Below are positions 52,475 to 60,505 of a DNA stretch of 64,000 bases, one piece after another; the stretch's first letter is position 1; each line of letters starts with the position of its first letter. Source of the stretch: Gemmatirosa kalamazoonensis (lineage in GTDB: Bacteria > Gemmatimonadota > Gemmatimonadetes > Gemmatimonadales > Gemmatimonadaceae); NCBI RefSeq assembly GCF_000522985.1, contig NZ_CP007128.1, positions 1,224,220 through 1,288,219 of the forward strand. The letters are read 5' to 3'. The notes under the pieces were generated by a model that searched no databases, was not told the DNA's origin, and saw only the letters and a list, made by a program, of their open reading frames with translations. Made by a program: the position numbers and the translations under genes.

Positions 52475-52816
52475 ATGCCGATGAGCGATTCGCTCGCCCC
52501 CATGAAGGGCACCCTCGACGTCCTCGTCCTGAAGACCCTCTCGTGGGGGCCGATGCATGGCGTCGAGATCGTCACCTGGCTCGAGGACCGCTCCGGCGGC
52601 TCCCTCGCCGTCGAGGACAGCGCCATCTACCACGCGCTGCACCGCATGCAGGAGCGTGGCCTCGTGCGGGCCGACTGGGGGCTCACCGAGAACAATCGGC
52701 GGGCCCGCTACTACGAGATCACCGCCGCCGGCCGCGACTGGCTCCAGGAACAGTCCACCCAGTTCCTGCGCTACGCCGAGACCGTCGCCGCGGTGCTCCG
52801 CATCGCCGACCGCTGA
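52475..52816 (+). CDS. PadR family transcriptional regulator
   Basis: 113 residues from ATG 52475. APMKGTLDVLVLKTLSWGPMHGVEIVTWLEDRSGG, EDSAIYHALHRMQERGLVRADWG and NNRRARYYEITAAGRDWLQEQ are the short-PadR winged helix, closely parallel to the regulator at 1842-2195. Its stop overlaps the permease start (TGATG), so the pair is co-translated; it likely represses that permease. Confidence 0.92.
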   Translation: MPMSDSLAPMKGTLDVLVLKTLSWGPMHGVEIVTWLEDRSGGSLAVEDSAIYHALHRMQERGLVRADWGLTENNRRARYYEITAAGRDWLQEQSTQFLRYAETVAAVLRIADR

Positions 52817-55566
52817 TGTCGCCGCGCCGCTTCCGTCGTCTCTTCCGTCTCCCGCGCACCGGCGCCCGCCGCGCCCGCGACGAGATGGACGAGGAGATCC
52901 GCTTCCACCTCGAGGCTCGCGCCGCGCGCCTGGCCGAGCGTGGGTTCTCCCCGGAAGCCGCGACCGCCGAGGCACGCCGCCGCTTCGCCGGCGACGCCGC
53001 GGCGCGCGACGACGGCGAGCTGCTCGCGCGGCGCCGCGCGCTCGCCGACTCCGCCGTCCGCCGGGAGGACCGCATGCATCGCCACGACCTGCTCGAGACG
53101 CTGTCGCGCGACCTCCGCCAGGCGCTCCGGGGACTGCGCCGCGCTCCCGGCTTCACGCTCGCCGTCGCCGTCACGCTCGCGTTGGGCATCGGCGCCAACA
53201 CCGCGGTGTTCAGCGTCGTGCGCGCGGTGCTCCTCCGGCCGCTCCCGTACGCCGATCCCGCGCATCTCGTCGTCGTCTGGAATCACTGGCCCGAGTCGCC
53301 GCGCACCTGGCTGTCGCAGCCCGAGGCGTACGACTACGCCGCGCACCGCACCACGTTCGAGCGCTTCGCCGCGTTCTCCGACAACGCGATGAACGTCACC
53401 GGCGGGTGCGCGCCGGAAGTCGTCGGCTGCGAGGCGGAGCGCGTGCGCGTCGGCGTCGCCGAGGCGTCGCTGCTCGACGTGCTCGGCGTGCGCCCGCTGC
53501 TCGGCCGCAACTTTACGCGCGACGAGGACGTGCCTAACGGAGCGCGCGTCGCGCTGCTGCACGAGGACTTCTGGCGCCGCCGCTACGGCGCCGACCCGCG
53601 CATCGTCGGCCGCACCATCCGGCTCGATGCCACGCCGGTCACCGTGGTCGGCGTGCTGCCGAGCGCGTTCCGGCTGCCGCTGGAGTTCGCCGGTGACCAC
53701 GCGCAGCTCCTCCTCCCGCTGCGACTGGGTCCGCCCGACGAGAACGAGCGCGGCGCCCATCGCCTGAACGCGGTGGCGAAGCTGCCGCCCGGCCTCACGC
53801 CCGCCGCCGCGCAGCGGCGCGTCGACGCGTTCATGGCCGACCTGCGGCGCGAGCACGAGCACGACTACGGCCCGAACTTCGGCGTCACGCTCGTGCCGGT
53901 GGCCGAGCAGGTGCGCGGCGACGTGCGGCCGCTGCTCCTCGTGCTGGTCGGCGCGGTGAGCTTCGTGCTGCTCGTCGGCTGCGCGAACGTGGCGAACCTG
54001 CTCGTCGCGCGCGCGGAGCGGCGCGGCCGCGAGGTCGCGGTGCGCCGGGCGTTGGGCGCCGGCCGCGGACGGCTCGCCGCGCAGGTGCTCATGGAGAGCG
54101 TCGTCCTCGCGCTCGGCGGCGGCGCGCTCGGCCTGCTGCTCGCCGCATGGGCCACGCGCGCGCTCGCCGCAGCGCCCCTGCCGCAGCTCCCGCGACTCGA
54201 TCGCGTCGCGGTGGACGGGCCGGTGCTCGCGTACACGCTCGCCGTGTCGCTCGTCACCGGGCTGCTGTTCGGCCTCGCGCCGGTCGCGCGGCTCGGCGCG
54301 CCTAACGATCCGCTGCGCCAGGGGCGCGGCACGACCGTGGGTCGGCCGCGCGCGCGGCTGCGTCAGCTCCTCGTCGCCGGGCAGCTCGCGCTCGCGGCCG
54401 TGTCGCTCACCGGCGCCGCGCTCATGACGCGGAGCTTCGCGCGGCTAACCGCCGTCTCACCAGGGTTCGCGCCGGAGCACGTGCTCACGCTCCGTCTGTC
54501 GCCGCCGGCGGCGAAGTACGGCAGCAGCTCGGCGGTGCGCGCGTTCTACGCCGCGCTGCTCGAGCGCGTCCGCGCGCTGCCCGGCGTGCGCTCGGCGGGC
54601 GCCGTCTCCGCGCTTCCGTTCGACGGCTCCATCGGCGACTGGGGGTTCTCGATCGAGGGCGTCGCGCGCCCGCGATCCCACCGCCAGCCCGGCCCCGCCG
54701 CCGACTTCCAGGCGGCGACGCCCGGCTACATCGAGGCGATGCGCATCCCGCTCCTCCGCGGCCGCACGCTCACCGACGCCGACCGGCTCGGCGCACCAGC
54801 GGTCGTCGTGGCGAGCGAGTCGATGGCCCGCCGCTGGTTCCCCGGCGGCGACGCGCTCGGTCGGCGCATCCAGCTGCTCGGCGGCGCCGACTCCGTGTGG
54901 CGCACGGTCGTCGGCATCGTCGGCGACGTGCGCCACGGCGGGCTCGCCGAGCCCGCGCACGCGACCATGTACGTGCCGCATGCGCAGGCGATCGCGTCGC
55001 TCCCCGATTCCATCGGCGCGGTGCCGCGGTCGCTCAGCGTGGTGATCCGCGCGGTGGGCGACGAGGAGTCGTTAGGCAGCGCGGTGCGGGCGCTCGTGCG
55101 CCGGCTCGATCCCGACGTGCCGGCGGCGCGTGTGCGACCGCTCGCCGCGGTGGTGAGCGATTCGCTCGCGACGTCGCGGCTCGCGACGCTGCTGCTGCTC
55201 GCGTTCGGCGCGCTCGCGCTCGTGCTGTGCGCGGTCGGCGTCTACGGCGTGATGTCGTACGTCGTCGCGCAGCGCGTGAACGAGATCGGCATCCGCATCG
55301 CGCTCGGCGCACCCCGCGGCGCCGTGATGCGGCGCGTGATGTGGCAGGGGATGCGCCCCGTGCTCGTCGGCCTCGCCGCCGGCGCCGCGCTCGCGTGGGC
55401 CGGCACGCGTCTCATGCGCGGCGTCCTGTTCCAGGTGAGCGCGACCGACCCCGCCTCCTACGCCGCTGCGCTGCTCGCCCTCGTCGCCGTCGCCGCGCTG
55501 GCCAACTGGCGCCCCGCCCGCCGCGCCGCCAAGGTCGATCCGATCGTCGCGCTGCGCGCGGAGTGA
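52816..55566 (+). CDS. ADOP-family FtsX/MacB-type permease, complete
   Basis: 916 residues from ATG 52816. The cytosolic N-terminus has MDEEIRFHLEARAARLAERGFSPEAATAEARRRF. TM1 (FTLAVAVTLALGIGANTAVFSVVRAVLL) is followed by a MacB periplasmic domain (GVRPLLGRNFTRDEDVPNG, LLHEDFWRRRYGADPRIVGRTIRLD), then FtsX helices (LLVGCANVANLLVARAERRGREVAVRRALGAGRGRL). A second MacB/FtsX pair ends in RRAAKVDPIVALRAE. Eight membrane helices in two FtsX blocks; no ATPase is adjacent. It serves as the full-length reference for the truncated copy at the left edge. Confidence 0.93.
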   Translation: MSPRRFRRLFRLPRTGARRARDEMDEEIRFHLEARAARLAERGFSPEAATAEARRRFAGDAAARDDGELLARRRALADSAVRREDRMHRHDLLETLSRDLRQALRGLRRAPGFTLAVAVTLALGIGANTAVFSVVRAVLLRPLPYADPAHLVVVWNHWPESPRTWLSQPEAYDYAAHRTTFERFAAFSDNAMNVTGGCAPEVVGCEAERVRVGVAEASLLDVLGVRPLLGRNFTRDEDVPNGARVALLHEDFWRRRYGADPRIVGRTIRLDATPVTVVGVLPSAFRLPLEFAGDHAQLLLPLRLGPPDENERGAHRLNAVAKLPPGLTPAAAQRRVDAFMADLRREHEHDYGPNFGVTLVPVAEQVRGDVRPLLLVLVGAVSFVLLVGCANVANLLVARAERRGREVAVRRALGAGRGRLAAQVLMESVVLALGGGALGLLLAAWATRALAAAPLPQLPRLDRVAVDGPVLAYTLAVSLVTGLLFGLAPVARLGAPNDPLRQGRGTTVGRPRARLRQLLVAGQLALAAVSLTGAALMTRSFARLTAVSPGFAPEHVLTLRLSPPAAKYGSSSAVRAFYAALLERVRALPGVRSAGAVSALPFDGSIGDWGFSIEGVARPRSHRQPGPAADFQAATPGYIEAMRIPLLRGRTLTDADRLGAPAVVVASESMARRWFPGGDALGRRIQLLGGADSVWRTVVGIVGDVRHGGLAEPAHATMYVPHAQAIASLPDSIGAVPRSLSVVIRAVGDEESLGSAVRALVRRLDPDVPAARVRPLAAVVSDSLATSRLATLLLLAFGALALVLCAVGVYGVMSYVVAQRVNEIGIRIALGAPRGAVMRRVMWQGMRPVLVGLAAGAALAWAGTRLMRGVLFQVSATDPASYAAALLALVAVAALANWRPARRAAKVDPIVALRAE

Positions 55567-55567
55567 A

Positions 55568-55629
55568 GGCTGCGTCGCTGCGTGGCTGCGTGACGGCACG
55601 TCACGGAGCCACGCAGCCACGCAGCAGCC
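55568..55629. repeat. Tandem-unit hairpin, GCTGCGTGG family
   Basis: The left arm GGCTGCGTCGCTGCGTGGCT plus GCGTGACG faces CGTCACGGAGCCACGCAGCC plus ACGCAGCAGCC. It exactly occupies the 64-bp gap between the convergent ADOP and MFS genes, one base from each stop codon. Same unit family as 12359-12432. Confidence 0.9.
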
Positions 55630-55630
55630 G

Positions 55631-56938
55631 TCACGCCGGCGGCGCCATCGGCTGCGCTTCGGCGGGCGACGACCGGGGGGCGGTGCGCGTCTCGGCGCCG
55701 CGGTCGTTGAACGCGAGCGCGAAGAACACGAGCACGAACGCCGCGAACGCCGCCGGGAGCCACCAGAAGCTCTGCCACCGGTCGAGCGTGAGCGCCGTCG
55801 CGCCGGCGAGGAAGCGGTTGTACACCTGCCCCGCCACGTACGCGCCGATCAGCATCCCCACGCCGTACGTCACGAACACGAAGAAGCCCTGCGCCTGTCC
55901 GCGGATCGCCGCCGTGGACTTCTTGTCGACGTAGATCTGCCCCGTCACGAAGAAGAAGTCGTAGCAGACGCCGTGCAGCAGGATGCCCAACGCGATCATC
56001 CAGAACACCGCGTTCGGCGCCGCCGCGGCGAACAGCGCGTAGCGCGCCACCCACGCGGCCATGCCGGCGACCAGCATCCACTTCACGCCGAGTCGGGCGA
56101 ACATGAACGGCATCGCGAGCATGAACAGCATCTCGGACATCTGCCCGAGCGTCTGCGTCGCCGCGATGTTCTGCACCTTCGCCGCCTGCAGGAACAGCTG
56201 CGTGAAGTTGTAGTAGACCGCGAGCGGGATGCAGATCAGGAACGCGCTGATGATGAACACGTAGAACGGCCGGCTGCCGAGCTGCGCGAACGCGTCGAGC
56301 CCGACCACGCTCCGCGCCGACACCGCCTGGCCGCGCGCCGGCGCCGGCGTCTTCGGCAGCGTGAAGCAGTACACGCCGAGCAGCAGGCTCGCGATCGCGG
56401 CGGCGCGCAGCGGCATCGGCGTCTGCTCCGGCTGCGTCGTCGTGAAGCGGCCGAGCACGAAGCTGATGAACAGCCCCGCCACGATCCACCCGATCGTCCC
56501 CCACACCCGGATGCGCGGGAACTGCTTCTCCTGATCCTGGATGTTGTGGAACGCGAGCGAGCTCGAAAGCCCGAGCGTCGGCATGTAGCACAGGTTGTAG
56601 AGCAGCAGCGCGAGCACGAACGCCGTCGGGTTGCCGGTGAGCCCCGGCACCGCGAGCAGCACCAGGCCGCCGACGAGGTGCAGCACGCCGAGCACCTTCT
56701 GCGTCTCGAAGAACCGGTCGGCGACGAGGCCGACGAAGAACGGCGCCGCGACCGCCGCGACGGGGTTCACGGTGAACGGCCAGAACGTCTGCGTCTCCAT
56801 CCCGTGGTTCGCCATGTACACGGCGATCGTCGTGTACCAGGCGCCCCAGATGAAGAACTGGAGGAACATCATCACGCTCAGGCGGAACCCGATTCCCCCA
56901 CCGGAGCGGTCGGACGTGTGCGTGGCGGCGTGGGTCAT
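55631..56938 (-). CDS. MFS transporter, nucleoside:H+ symporter type
   Basis: 435 residues from ATG 56938 (ATGA overlap with the DUF1080 gene). Twelve hydrophobic segments. RLSVMMFLQFFIWGAWYTTIAVYM, PFFVGLVADRFFETQKVLGVLHL, LCYMPTLGLSSSLAFHNI and FPRIRVWGTIGWIVAG are hallmarks of the NupG/XapB-like family. In Bacteroidota and related phyla such proteins often sit in sugar operons, so import of a (keto-)sugar or nucleoside-like substrate is plausible. Last gene of the operon. Confidence 0.9.
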   Translation of the reverse strand: MTHAATHTSDRSGGGIGFRLSVMMFLQFFIWGAWYTTIAVYMANHGMETQTFWPFTVNPVAAVAAPFFVGLVADRFFETQKVLGVLHLVGGLVLLAVPGLTGNPTAFVLALLLYNLCYMPTLGLSSSLAFHNIQDQEKQFPRIRVWGTIGWIVAGLFISFVLGRFTTTQPEQTPMPLRAAAIASLLLGVYCFTLPKTPAPARGQAVSARSVVGLDAFAQLGSRPFYVFIISAFLICIPLAVYYNFTQLFLQAAKVQNIAATQTLGQMSEMLFMLAMPFMFARLGVKWMLVAGMAAWVARYALFAAAAPNAVFWMIALGILLHGVCYDFFFVTGQIYVDKKSTAAIRGQAQGFFVFVTYGVGMLIGAYVAGQVYNRFLAGATALTLDRWQSFWWLPAAFAAFVLVFFALAFNDRGAETRTAPRSSPAEAQPMAPPA

Positions 56939-57630
56939 GGCAGCTCTCGGATGCGGGCGTTGCGGATCGTGAGCGATCCCGTGTGGTCTCCCTGGATCCC
57001 GATGTGGCCGCGCTTTGCGCGACCGTAGCCGGGCCACTCGGCGAACTTGCTCGCCTTCACCTTCGCTTCCCAGTCCGGGCTCCACAGGTCGTACTCCACC
57101 ACCTTCTGGCCGTTGAGCCAGTGCTCGACGTGCGCGCCGCGCGCCACGATGCGCGTATGGTTCCACTCGCCCGCCGGCTTCACGACGCCGGCCGGCGGCG
57201 CGTACAGCCCGTAGTCGGAGCCCGCCGACGTCAGGCGGTTCTTCCCGTCGGGGTGGCGTGCGTCGTCGAGCAGCTGATACTCGGGGCCCGTCCAGTAGAC
57301 CTTGTCCCCCTGCTCCGTCGCGTGGTAGAAGATCCCCGCGTTGCCGCCGGGCGACAGCTTCCAGTCCAGCTCCAGATCGAAGTCGCCGTACTCGTCGCGC
57401 GTCACGAGATCCTCGGTGCCCTTCGTCTTGCCGAACGTCGTCGCGTTCATCTGCGTCCACTCGGCGGGCACCGACTCCTCCTTGTAGCCGCGCCACGCCT
57501 GCAGCGACGACAGCGACTTCCAGCCGCCGCCCCCGCCGTCCTTCGACACGGGCTGCGCGCCGGCCTGCGCGGCGCCTAACAGCAGCGCGTTGGCGAGCAA
57601 CGCGGCGGCGATGAGGACGCGGCGCCTCAT
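56935..57630 (-). CDS. DUF1080 / 3-keto-disaccharide hydrolase family protein
   Basis: 231 residues, signal peptide VLIAAALLANALLLGAAQAGAQ. Concanavalin-like DUF1080 (PF06439) landmarks: YGDFDLELDWKLSPGGNAGIFYHA, GPEYQLLDDARHPDG, GEWNHTRIVARGAHVEHWLNGQKVVEYDL and RGHIGIQGDHTGSLTIRNARIREL. Some characterised members hydrolyse 3-keto-glycosides produced by FAD glycoside 3-dehydrogenases. Exactly that partner set lies upstream. ATGA overlaps on both sides bind it into the operon. Confidence 0.92.
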   Translation of the reverse strand: MRRRVLIAAALLANALLLGAAQAGAQPVSKDGGGGGWKSLSSLQAWRGYKEESVPAEWTQMNATTFGKTKGTEDLVTRDEYGDFDLELDWKLSPGGNAGIFYHATEQGDKVYWTGPEYQLLDDARHPDGKNRLTSAGSDYGLYAPPAGVVKPAGEWNHTRIVARGAHVEHWLNGQKVVEYDLWSPDWEAKVKASKFAEWPGYGRAKRGHIGIQGDHTGSLTIRNARIRELP

Positions 57631-59240
57631 ACGGCCCACCCGCTGCGGTACTGCCGCGTGAGCCACTGGTTCGCGTCGTTCGCGTTCGTCACGCGCATGT
57701 TCGCTCCGTCGTAGAGGATCTTCTTTCCCTGCCCCGATCGCAGCGCGACGATGCCCAACAGCATCGTCTCGGTGAGCTTCGCCGCGTACTCGAACGGCGA
57801 GCTCGCCTTCGTCTGCCCCTTGCACGCCTGCGCGAAGTTCACCTCGTGCGGCACCTCGATGCGCGGCACCGACTTCGCGACCTTCTCCGCCGCCGCGGCG
57901 GTGGAGGCCGGATAGACCTTCGGGTTGTTGCCGTACGTCTCGTAGGTGAGGATCCCCTTCGTGCCCACGAAGTAGCCGCCGCCGCCGTCACCGCCCTGCA
58001 GCGACAGGTCGTCCGGGAGGAACGGGGGACGCGGCGGCAGCATCCCGCTGTCGTACCAGAACAGCTTCACCGGCGGCATCGCGCCGCGGCGCGCGAACTC
58101 GTACTCGGTCGTCATCGCGAGCGGATAGCTCGCCGGGTTGCTCGCCGGGCCGCCCCACATCGTGCTCGAGCTGGAGATGGCCGTCGGGAAGTCGAGGTCG
58201 AGCGCCCAGAACGGCTGGTCGATGAGGTGCGCGCCCATGTCGCCGATCGCGCTCACGCCGAAGTCCACCCAGCCGCGCCACGAGAACGGGTGGTAGACCG
58301 GGTGGTACGGGATGTCGGGCGCCGGGCCTAACCACAGGTCCCAGTGCAGCCCGGGCGGCGGCGTCTGCACGTCCTTCGCCATCTCGTTGATGATCGCCTG
58401 CTCCACCGTGCGCACGTTCCACCGCCGCGGCACGCCGTCCACGTTCGCCTGCTCGCGCACCTGGCTCGCCGCCATCTGCGCGCTCGGCCCCGACGCGCCG
58501 GGACGCGGGATGCCCTGCGCCCAGTAGCGCACCGGGCGGTCGGTCCACACGTGCACCTCGCGGATCGGGCCGAGCACGCCGCTCTGCACGATCTCGCGGA
58601 TGCGGCGCGTGCCGTCCATCGAGTGCCCCTGGTTCCCCATCTGCGTCACGAGCTTCGGGTTGTCGCGCGCCAGCTTGGCGAGCGTCCGCGCCTCGTGCAC
58701 CGAGTAGGTGAGCGGCTTCTGCACGTACACGTGCTTCCCCGCCTGCATCGCCGCGCTCGCGATGACCGCATGCAGGTGGTCGGGCGTCGCCACGACCACG
58801 GCGTCGATGTCCTTCTGCTTGTCGAGCATCTCGCGGAAGTCGGCGTACTTCGCGGCCTTCGTGTACGCCGCCTGCAGCTTCTGCCCCTCGTCGTAGGAGC
58901 GTTGGTTGTTCTGCTCCTGCTGCGCGCGCCACGCGGTGACCTGATCGGGGTTCATCCCCGCCGGCGGGTTCCCCACCGTGCGCTGGCGCGTGCGGCCGCC
59001 GAGCGAGCGCTCCACGTACGGGAAGTCGACGTCGCAGACCGCGACCGTGTTCTCGTTCAGGAACTGCGTCCAGTTGCTCATGCCCATGCCGCCGACGCCG
59101 CAGAACGCGACGTTCAGCGTGTCGCTCGGCGCCTGGTACCCGGGGCCGCCCAGGACGTGGCGCGGGACGATCATCGCCCCGAACGCGAGGGTGCCGGTCG
59201 TGCCGACGAAGTCGCGGCGGCTGACTGGTTGGTCCGACAT
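57627..59240 (-). CDS. Tat-exported Gfo/Idh/MocA family oxidoreductase
   Basis: 537 residues from ATG 59240. Tat signal SRRDFVGTTGTLAFGAMIV; Rossmann start LNVAFCGVGGMGMSNW; DAVVVATPDHLHAVIASAAMQAGKHVYVQKPLT with the conserved E/Q-K-P motif; a long C-terminal beta-sheet domain with SAIGDMGAHLIDQPFWALDL. Large periplasmic Gfo/Idh proteins of this kind usually bind NAD tightly and act on sugars. Likely role: redox step on the 3-keto-sugar. It overlaps the DUF1080 gene by ATGA. Confidence 0.92.
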   Translation of the reverse strand: MSDQPVSRRDFVGTTGTLAFGAMIVPRHVLGGPGYQAPSDTLNVAFCGVGGMGMSNWTQFLNENTVAVCDVDFPYVERSLGGRTRQRTVGNPPAGMNPDQVTAWRAQQEQNNQRSYDEGQKLQAAYTKAAKYADFREMLDKQKDIDAVVVATPDHLHAVIASAAMQAGKHVYVQKPLTYSVHEARTLAKLARDNPKLVTQMGNQGHSMDGTRRIREIVQSGVLGPIREVHVWTDRPVRYWAQGIPRPGASGPSAQMAASQVREQANVDGVPRRWNVRTVEQAIINEMAKDVQTPPPGLHWDLWLGPAPDIPYHPVYHPFSWRGWVDFGVSAIGDMGAHLIDQPFWALDLDFPTAISSSSTMWGGPASNPASYPLAMTTEYEFARRGAMPPVKLFWYDSGMLPPRPPFLPDDLSLQGGDGGGGYFVGTKGILTYETYGNNPKVYPASTAAAAEKVAKSVPRIEVPHEVNFAQACKGQTKASSPFEYAAKLTETMLLGIVALRSGQGKKILYDGANMRVTNANDANQWLTRQYRSGWAV

Positions 59241-59242
59241 CG

Positions 59243-60505
59243 TTAGGCCATCTCCTGTGACGTCTTGTGTGGGTGCCACGTGCCCTGCGCGACGGCAGGA
59301 ACGAATCGGTCGATCCCTTCTGGCGGGAACGGGAGCGTGCGCCCCTGCTCCGCGCTCTGATACGCGGTCATGAGAATCTTCACCACCTCCAGCCCGTCGG
59401 CGGCAGTGAGCCGCAGCGCCTCCTTGCCGAGGAACGCGCGCGCGAAATGCCGGTTCTCCCCCTCGTAGCCGTACACCGACGTCTCGTCCGGCACGACGGG
59501 CATCTGCCCCACCTCGGCGTTCTGCTTCTCGACGAGATCCTCGCCCTCCTTCCCCTGCACGGCGCGGCTGAAGAACAGCTTGAGCCCCGAGTCGAGCGAG
59601 TTCCAGCTCATCGAGTACTCGGGGCCCAACAGCTCTGCCGACAGCCGCAGCCCCGCACCGACGAAGCTCCACGACGTCGTCGCTTCGCCGATCACGATGT
59701 GGCCGTCGTCCGTCTCGAACTCGATCGTCGCGCTCGCGAAGTCCTCCGCCGGCCGGCGGCGGTAGTCGACCTCCGCGCCGAATCGCTCGGTGAGCTGCCG
59801 CGCGTACTCGGGGCGCGACCACTTCAGGCTCGCGATGTGCGCGCTCACCCGCACCGGCCGCACCGTCGACAGCGGCGCGCCCGGCTTCGTGAGCAGGTGC
59901 CGGACGACGAGCGCCGAGTGGCACAGCATGTCGTTCAGCACACCGCCGCCCTGCAGCTCGCCGCGCCAGAACCACGGGGCATGCGGCCCGCTGTGCTCCT
60001 CGGCGGCGCGTGCCAGATACGGCCGACCGGCGACCGACGCGCCGCGGTTCCAGAGCAGCGCGCGCCCCACCGTCACGTGCGGCCCGAACAGCTGGTCCTC
60101 GAGATAACCCGACGCGAGCCCCGCTTCGTCGAGCAGCGCGACGACGCGTTGGGCTTCCGCGACGTTGCGCGCGAGCGGCTTCTCGATCGCGACGCCCTTC
60201 AGCGTGCCGCGCCCGCTCGTCACCGCGGCGCAGATCTCCTCGACGTTCCGCACCCGTGCGTGGTTCGCGCCGCACAGCCAGATCGCGTCGATCGCCGGGT
60301 CGGCGACCATGTCCGCGATGGAGCCGTACGCACGCGCGTCGCCGACGTCGATCTCGCGCGCGTACGCGGCGAGCGACTCCGCGCGCTCCCGGTTGGGGCT
60401 CCAGACGCCGCGCACGTCCGCCTCGCGCACGGCACGGAACGACTGCACGTGGAAGCGCGCGATGAAGCCGCTGCCGACGAAGCCGATGCCCAAACGATCA
60501 GTCAT
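59243..60505 (-). CDS. Gfo/Idh/MocA family oxidoreductase, cytosolic
   Basis: 420 residues, no signal peptide: MTDRLGIGFVGSGFIARFHV. NAD(P) Rossmann motif G-x-G-x-x-A; GVAIEKPLARNVAEAQRVVALL with the catalytic-region EKP; GGGVLNDMLCHSALVVRHLL gives the substrate-side Asp/His. A probable sugar dehydrogenase, completing or reversing the C3 oxidation inside the cell. Its stop TAA lies in a GCCTAAC word two bases before the next gene. Confidence 0.92.
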   Translation of the reverse strand: MTDRLGIGFVGSGFIARFHVQSFRAVREADVRGVWSPNRERAESLAAYAREIDVGDARAYGSIADMVADPAIDAIWLCGANHARVRNVEEICAAVTSGRGTLKGVAIEKPLARNVAEAQRVVALLDEAGLASGYLEDQLFGPHVTVGRALLWNRGASVAGRPYLARAAEEHSGPHAPWFWRGELQGGGVLNDMLCHSALVVRHLLTKPGAPLSTVRPVRVSAHIASLKWSRPEYARQLTERFGAEVDYRRRPAEDFASATIEFETDDGHIVIGEATTSWSFVGAGLRLSAELLGPEYSMSWNSLDSGLKLFFSRAVQGKEGEDLVEKQNAEVGQMPVVPDETSVYGYEGENRHFARAFLGKEALRLTAADGLEVVKILMTAYQSAEQGRTLPFPPEGIDRFVPAVAQGTWHPHKTSQEMA